NCBI RefSeq assembly: GCF_000374825.1 | Contig: NZ_KB895378.1 | Location: 203,048-267,047 of the forward strand | Source: Paenibacillus sanguinis 2301083 = DSM 16941 | Lineage (GTDB): Bacteria > Bacillota > Bacilli > Paenibacillales > Paenibacillaceae | Direction of reading: 5' to 3' | Length of the DNA stretch: 64,000 nucleotides | Shown here: in pieces, positions 59,977 to 64,000 of the stretch | Layout: each line of letters opens with the position of its first letter | Numbering within the stretch: position 1 is the first letter of the stretch | Program-made: the position numbers and the translations under genes | The notes under the pieces: generated by a model | Told to the model about the DNA's origin: nothing | Database searches by the model: none | Seen by the model: the letters and a program-made list of their open reading frames with translations, nothing else

Positions 59977-60752
59977 TACATGACCTCCCTTGCTTCAGAC
60001 AAAATTACGGATGGCTCCTGATTCAGCACTTGGCGTAAAAACCTCTTTGTTCGCTCGTGCTTCGGGGCCATGAAAATTTCCTGCGGCGTACCTTCTTCAA
60101 TAATGCTCCCCTCCGCCATGAACAAAACCCGGTCGGCCACATCGCGAGCAAAAGACATCTCATGAGTCACGATGATCATCGTCGTATGCCTTGCGGCAAG
60201 AGTACGAATCACTCCCAGCACCTCGCCTACCAGCTCCGGGTCCAGCGCCGATGTAGGCTCATCAAACAAGATGACATACGGATCAACAGCCAGGGCACGG
60301 GCGATGCTCACCCGCTGCTGCTGCCCACCGGAAAGGGCCGCTGGGTAATGATTCTCGCGCTGAGACAATCCTACCTGCTCCAAAAGCTGTTTGCCGATAG
60401 CGGCAGCCTTGTCCGGCTTCATCTTCTTTGTCACAATGAGAGACTCCGTTACATTTTGCAGTGCCGTTTTATTTTTAAACAGATTATAATTCTGAAATAC
60501 CATAGCGGATGCCTGCCGCAGCCGATGAGTGTTCTTGGCAGTCAACTGCCTGGCATCTACAGACACATCGCCGATTTGAATTTTGCCCTTCTCCGGAGTC
60601 TCCAATAGATTAAGGCAGCGCAGTAACGTGGATTTCCCGGAGCCGGAAGGACCGATAATCACGACAACCTCCCCTTTGTTCACTTCAAAGCTGACGTCCT
60701 TTAGCACGGAAAGCTGTTTGAATTGCTTGCTCAAATGCTCCACTTTAATCAT
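59976..60752 (-). CDS. Polar amino acid ABC ATPase (cystine type)
   Basis: A 258-aa ATPase with Walker [11 protein letters not shown] (about 32-41), Q-loop [11 protein letters not shown], signature [15 protein letters not shown] and Walker [14 protein letters not shown], as in GlnQ/TcyC proteins. It powers the importer encoded just upstream; the gap to the permease is 12 bases and the stop overlaps the lyase start by one base. Confidence 0.92.
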   Translation of the reverse strand: MIKVEHLSKQFKQLSVLKDVSFEVNKGEVVVIIGPSGSGKSTLLRCLNLLETPEKGKIQIGDVSVDARQLTAKNTHRLRQASAMVFQNYNLFKNKTALQNVTESLIVTKKMKPDKAAAIGKQLLEQVGLSQRENHYPAALSGGQQQRVSIARALAVDPYVILFDEPTSALDPELVGEVLGVIRTLAARHTTMIIVTHEMSFARDVADRVLFMAEGSIIEEGTPQEIFMAPKHERTKRFLRQVLNQEPSVILSEAREVM

Positions 60753-60764
60753 TGCATTCGCCTC

Positions 60765-61433
60765 CTAACGATATGGCATGCTCAGTCTGACTTCCAATTT
60801 GGATTGTAAATAACTGAATACAACGACGATGAGCCAGAAAATAATTCCGACCGCAAGATAAGTCTCCAGAAATTTAAATGAACCGCCCGCCATCAGCTTG
60901 GCTTGTGCAAACATTTCCGGAACCCCTAGCGAGAAAGCCAGAGAGGTCTCCTTCAAAATAGTGATATAAATGTTTCCCATCGGCGGAACCGCGATGCGAA
61001 ATGCCTGGGGAATAATCACTCGCATCAAGCTTTGCCGCTTGGTCATACCGACCGCCAAGCAGGCCTCCATTTGTCCCAGATCAATCGCATTTAGCGCAGA
61101 GCGAAATATTTCGGACAAATAGGCAGCATTGTACAAACTTAAACCTAATACTGCAGCCGTAAAGGCATCCATGCTGCTGAATTGGGGAAATAGCTGCGGC
61201 AGGCCATAATAAAAGATGAATAATTGCACTAGCAGCGGAACCCCTCTGAATACCGAGACATACAGACTGCAAAATTGGATGAGTACCCGCGACTTGCTGC
61301 TGGACAGCAGGGCAAGCCCTAGGCCAAGCAAAATAGCTATAATCATGGAAATTGCCGACATACCCAGGGTCAAGTGCAGATACCGCAGGAGGATAGGAAA
61401 GGAATCTAGAAAATAATTGAAGTCGAATTTCAT
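60765..61433 (-). CDS. Polar amino acid ABC permease (cystine type)
   Basis: A 222-aa HisM-type permease with about five helices. The motif ALNAIDLGQMEACLAVGMTKRQSL (residues about 115-138; key GQ.EA...G) is typical of polar amino acid permeases. Start ATG 61433 is preferred to GTG 61436. A single permease gene suggests a homodimeric channel. It lies between the binding protein and the ATPase. Confidence 0.9.
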   Translation of the reverse strand: MKFDFNYFLDSFPILLRYLHLTLGMSAISMIIAILLGLGLALLSSSKSRVLIQFCSLYVSVFRGVPLLVQLFIFYYGLPQLFPQFSSMDAFTAAVLGLSLYNAAYLSEIFRSALNAIDLGQMEACLAVGMTKRQSLMRVIIPQAFRIAVPPMGNIYITILKETSLAFSLGVPEMFAQAKLMAGGSFKFLETYLAVGIIFWLIVVVFSYLQSKLEVRLSMPYR

Positions 61434-61451
61434 CACCGATGCACCACCCGC

Positions 61452-62279
61452 TTATTTTTGAGTTACATCCTCGTTGAACCATTTTTCGGAAATTTTCTTC
61501 AGCGTTCCGTCTTCTCTAAGCTCATTCAATGCCTTATTGAAATCCTGAACCAGTTGCTCATTTTGTTCGTTCCGTGCAAAGGGAAAGGAATGCTCGAATT
61601 TAGAAATATTTGTATCCGTAACCTTCAAGGCCAGCCCTGACTGCTCTATTTTGCTGGCGCCGCTCACCTTATCATTAATCGTGGCATCAACCCGGCCGAG
61701 AGCCACATCGTTCATAATGCCGCCGATTTCCTCATAAGGAACAATCTTGACGGGATTAGCTGTATGCGTAGCGTTATACTCCTTAACAATGCTTTCATAG
61801 AAGGAACCCATCGATACGGCAATGCTCTTGCCCTGAAGATCATCCAGCGTCTGAATGGCAGTATTGTCCTCCGGCACGATCAAGCGAATATCCGAGTAGA
61901 TGTAGGGATCAGCAAACAGGTATTTCTCTTTTCGTTCATCAGTAATCGCTACATGCTCGGCAACCGTAGCAATTTTGCCGATATCCAATTGACCCATTAA
62001 GCCGGTAAAGTCCGTAATTGTCCATTCCACCTTGTAGCCGAGCTTCCCGGCGACTGCCTCCGTTACTTCGATGTCGTATCCTTCCAGCTCATTGCTGCTG
62101 TTCTTCAATCCATAAGGATAGGAAGCAGCGTGAGTGCCAACTTTCAAGGTTTTGAACTGCCCTTCCTCGGCAGTCTCGGAGCCGGAACCAGGATTGCTGC
62201 TGCAAGCGGTTATGAGCATTAGACAGGTTACAACCCCTAAAACAGTAGTCAACAATTTTACTTTTGTTCGCTTTGTCAT
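61452..62279 (-). CDS. Cystine/polar amino acid-binding lipoprotein
   Basis: A 275-aa lipoprotein with signal KLLTTVLGVVTCLMLITAC (Cys near residue 26) and an SBP_bac_3 domain: YPYGLKNSSNELEGYDIEVTEAV and ERKEKYLFADPYIYS. Such proteins bind cystine or related polar amino acids. GGGGGGATTTCC precedes the ATG. It heads the transporter part of the operon; cystine is inferred from the C-S lyase. Confidence 0.88.
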   Translation of the reverse strand: MTKRTKVKLLTTVLGVVTCLMLITACSSNPGSGSETAEEGQFKTLKVGTHAASYPYGLKNSSNELEGYDIEVTEAVAGKLGYKVEWTITDFTGLMGQLDIGKIATVAEHVAITDERKEKYLFADPYIYSDIRLIVPEDNTAIQTLDDLQGKSIAVSMGSFYESIVKEYNATHTANPVKIVPYEEIGGIMNDVALGRVDATINDKVSGASKIEQSGLALKVTDTNISKFEHSFPFARNEQNEQLVQDFNKALNELREDGTLKKISEKWFNEDVTQK

Positions 62280-62313
62280 GGAAATCCCCCCGCGTATTCA
62301 AATAATTAGTCTT

Positions 62314-63312
62314 CTATTCCCAAGCTGTACCCACAAAGGCCACCCGATCTCCGGTGTCTACCGGAGGATTACGACGATGAGCAAGGATATAGCAATCCTG
62401 CTCGGATCGAACCTCCTGAACCACGTCTAGCATATCGACAATCCGGCAAATGACCTCCCCTTGCTTGACGATGCTTCCAACAGGGGCAAAATCCGTGCAG
62501 ATTCCTGCACCATCAGCATATAGGAACCGACGACCGGTAATTCGGATCGGCGAGGAAACGGGACAAGGCGAAGGGGCAGTTGGCCACATTCCCAATTGAT
62601 GCAGGACAGCCATAATCCCCCTTTCACCCCAAGCCATCATTTCCGGCTGCAATTGCCCTCCAGACCCTATTTCAACCATTACAGACGGAATATCATGAAG
62701 CTGACACTGCACATCGAGAAATCCATTTACATTGCCTGGAAGCTCGTTAAGGCTGCCGCTGAAATCTACATAGCAATTCGCATAGGCCCCAAAGGAATGT
62801 GCCAGCTTTTCCGCCTGCATAAACACCGCCTCATGTCCGGGTAATTTCTTGATGACATTGTAAGGTTGGGAATGATAGGCAGTACTCAGAGTATGAAAGT
62901 CAATCAAATAGGAAGCGTGCTCCTTAATTAGCTCAAACAGCAGATAGGCCATGCGCTGGGATAACGTTCCTCTCGGGTCCCCCGGAAACTGCATATTCAT
63001 ATCCAGACCGTCTTGCGGCGTATTCTTCTGTCTGGCATGGAAGGCAGGCGGGTTACTGATCGGGGTAGCAATAATGCTGCCTGACAGCTGGTGCGGATCA
63101 AGCGTTGGCAACAGGTTTCTTATCGCCATCGGACCATTCAACTCATCCCCATGAACCGCGCCATTCAGCCACAAGACAGGCCCAGGACTACTCCCACACA
63201 CTACGAGGAGCGGGATGGACATCTCACCGCGATGAGATAATTCAGCCACCTTTATTGTCCCTGCAACAAAATGACCCGGTTCAACTCTCACCCCCCCAAT
63301 TTCTATACTCAT
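62314..63312 (-). CDS. Succinylglutamate desuccinylase/aspartoacylase-family deacylase
   Basis: A 332-aa zinc amidohydrolase of the M14-like AstE/AspA group. The zinc site is NGAVHGDELNG (His54, Glu57) and LIDFHTLS (His140). The conserved DxNRxFPG segment reads DMNMQFPGD, with Met in place of the usual Arg. It probably removes an acyl group from an N-acyl amino acid before use by the C-S lyase, or acts on another amide. It lies between the MFS gene and the cystine transporter genes. Confidence 0.82.
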   Translation of the reverse strand: MSIEIGGVRVEPGHFVAGTIKVAELSHRGEMSIPLLVVCGSSPGPVLWLNGAVHGDELNGPMAIRNLLPTLDPHQLSGSIIATPISNPPAFHARQKNTPQDGLDMNMQFPGDPRGTLSQRMAYLLFELIKEHASYLIDFHTLSTAYHSQPYNVIKKLPGHEAVFMQAEKLAHSFGAYANCYVDFSGSLNELPGNVNGFLDVQCQLHDIPSVMVEIGSGGQLQPEMMAWGERGIMAVLHQLGMWPTAPSPCPVSSPIRITGRRFLYADGAGICTDFAPVGSIVKQGEVICRIVDMLDVVQEVRSEQDCYILAHRRNPPVDTGDRVAFVGTAWE

Positions 63313-63315
63313 CGC

Positions 63316-64000
63316 TTACCCTCTCCTTTCCAAATGCTTTAATGGTAATTCCGCCTTATTCCCTGCCGCCCCCTCATGAGCGCGGAGCATGATCCGCTCC
63401 TTTTTCCGCAGTTGTATAGCCAGGCTTACGGAAATCGCCAACGCGATCAATGCACCCGCAACAACCCCCGGCCAGCCCAACCAGCCCCAGAACCAGCCGA
63501 GGTAAATGCCGCCCAGACTCCCCCCCATATAATAGGAACAAAGGTACAGGCTGGCCGCGCTGGCTCGGGCAAAGGCTGCATTGGAATTAACCCAGCTTGT
63601 GCTAGCTGAATGGGCAAAGAAGAACCCAAAGCATTGCAGCGCCAAAGCACCTATAATAACCCATAGGGATGAGGCCATCGTACCAAGCAACCCAATCACA
63701 AAAATGCCCGTTCCCACCAAAATAGCTCGAACCTTTCCATGTTGTCCTCCAAGACGGCCACTGATGATTGAACCCATCGTCCCCCCCAGATACGTGATAA
63801 ACAAGAGACCCAGCACGGAGGCAGGCAGGTTAAAGGGAGCCTCGCTCAAGCGAAAGGTAATGTAGTTAAAGCTGCCGATAAATACGGCGAAATTAATTCC
63901 GCCAAGCGCAAACGCATAGCTCATTTTCGGGTCCATCACATGCCGCTTCATGTCCTGGTAGCCTTGCTTCCAGCGAAGTGGCTGTGGCTTGAAGCCCTCT
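63316..64000 (-). CDS. MFS transporter, YnfM-like, C-terminal half (partial)
   Basis: About 228 residues of a major facilitator protein whose N-terminal half lies beyond the right edge. The visible frame enters through the central cytoplasmic loop (PQPLRWKQGYQDMKRH) and continues with about six membrane helices, including GSFNYITFRLSEAPFNLP and GTMGSIISGRLGG, and a basic tail. It has three bases to the next gene, so it is in the same operon. The substrate is unknown; efflux of an amino acid or drug is possible. Confidence 0.85.
   Translation of the reverse strand, partial: EGFKPQPLRWKQGYQDMKRHVMDPKMSYAFALGGINFAVFIGSFNYITFRLSEAPFNLPASVLGLLFITYLGGTMGSIISGRLGGQHGKVRAILVGTGIFVIGLLGTMASSLWVIIGALALQCFGFFFAHSASTSWVNSNAAFARASAASLYLCSYYMGGSLGGIYLGWFWGWLGWPGVVAGALIALAISVSLAIQLRKKERIMLRAHEGAAGNKAELPLKHLERRG

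Overview
The window looks like chromosomal DNA of a Paenibacillus-type member of the Bacillota. The support is AGGAGG-type ribosome binding sites with some GTG and TTG starts, a T-box leader before leuA, YesM/YesN-type two-component regulators, LplB/YtcP-type sugar permeases, a Btr/Feu-like siderophore locus with a Fur box, and several dispersed intergenic repeats. No rRNA, tRNA, prophage or complete insertion sequence was seen. All functions are inferred from protein motifs and gene order; no database search was run.

Layout. 1-1223 (-): DEAD-box RNA helicase, cut by the window edge, with an apparent one-base frameshift at its start. 1625-5165 (+): asymmetric heterodimeric ABC exporter. 5306-6306: gene-free region with a 15-bp minisatellite, AT-rich repeats and a 285-bp hexanucleotide tract. 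6307-6486 (+): small conserved-looking protein. 11491-6645 (-): peptide operon of serine hydrolase, M29 aminopeptidase, two XRE-cupin regulators and a dipeptide epimerase. 11904-12977: a ClbS-like protein and two small membrane proteins. 13172-17167 (+): Fur-box-preceded siderophore locus whose AraC regulator and binding lipoprotein share one open frame, followed by two permeases. 17168-17500: GGTGGTTAT array and a second block of AT-rich repeats. 32573-17703 (-): polysaccharide-use locus with sensor kinase, response regulator, GH74-like secreted enzyme, two permeases, binding lipoprotein and two paralogous FAD oxidoreductases. 32670-32924: MITE-like element. 32957-33735: orphan type I-C CRISPR array with terminator and leader, no cas genes. 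33770-35848 (-): leuA with T-box and promoter. 35860-38340: AT-rich islet with a toxin-antitoxin pair, a lipoprotein and an XRE regulator facing a palindromic operator. 38630-39214 (-): small hydrolase. 46624-39458 (-): nucleoside importer, nucleoside hydrolase and ADP-ribosylglycohydrolase, divergent from an AraC regulator. 56567-47912 (-): allantoin/ureide operon divergent from pucR. 58521-58730: relic CRISPR repeat plus leader. 64000-58777 (-): MFS transporter (partial), deacylase, cystine-type ABC importer and PatB-like C-S lyase.

Most units are scavenging systems: peptides, ferric siderophores, a plant-type polysaccharide, nucleosides, ureides and sulfur amino acids, each with its own regulator. 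This fits a soil or rhizosphere heterotroph. The ureide operon appears able to take allantoin stepwise to glyoxylate with release of its nitrogen.

The most unusual items are the AraC/lipoprotein shared frame with an internal ribosome site and lipobox, the MITE with exact 8-bp target duplications that carries a sequence also found elsewhere, the two separated copies of one CRISPR leader, and the three low-complexity arrays lying beside related AT-rich repeats.
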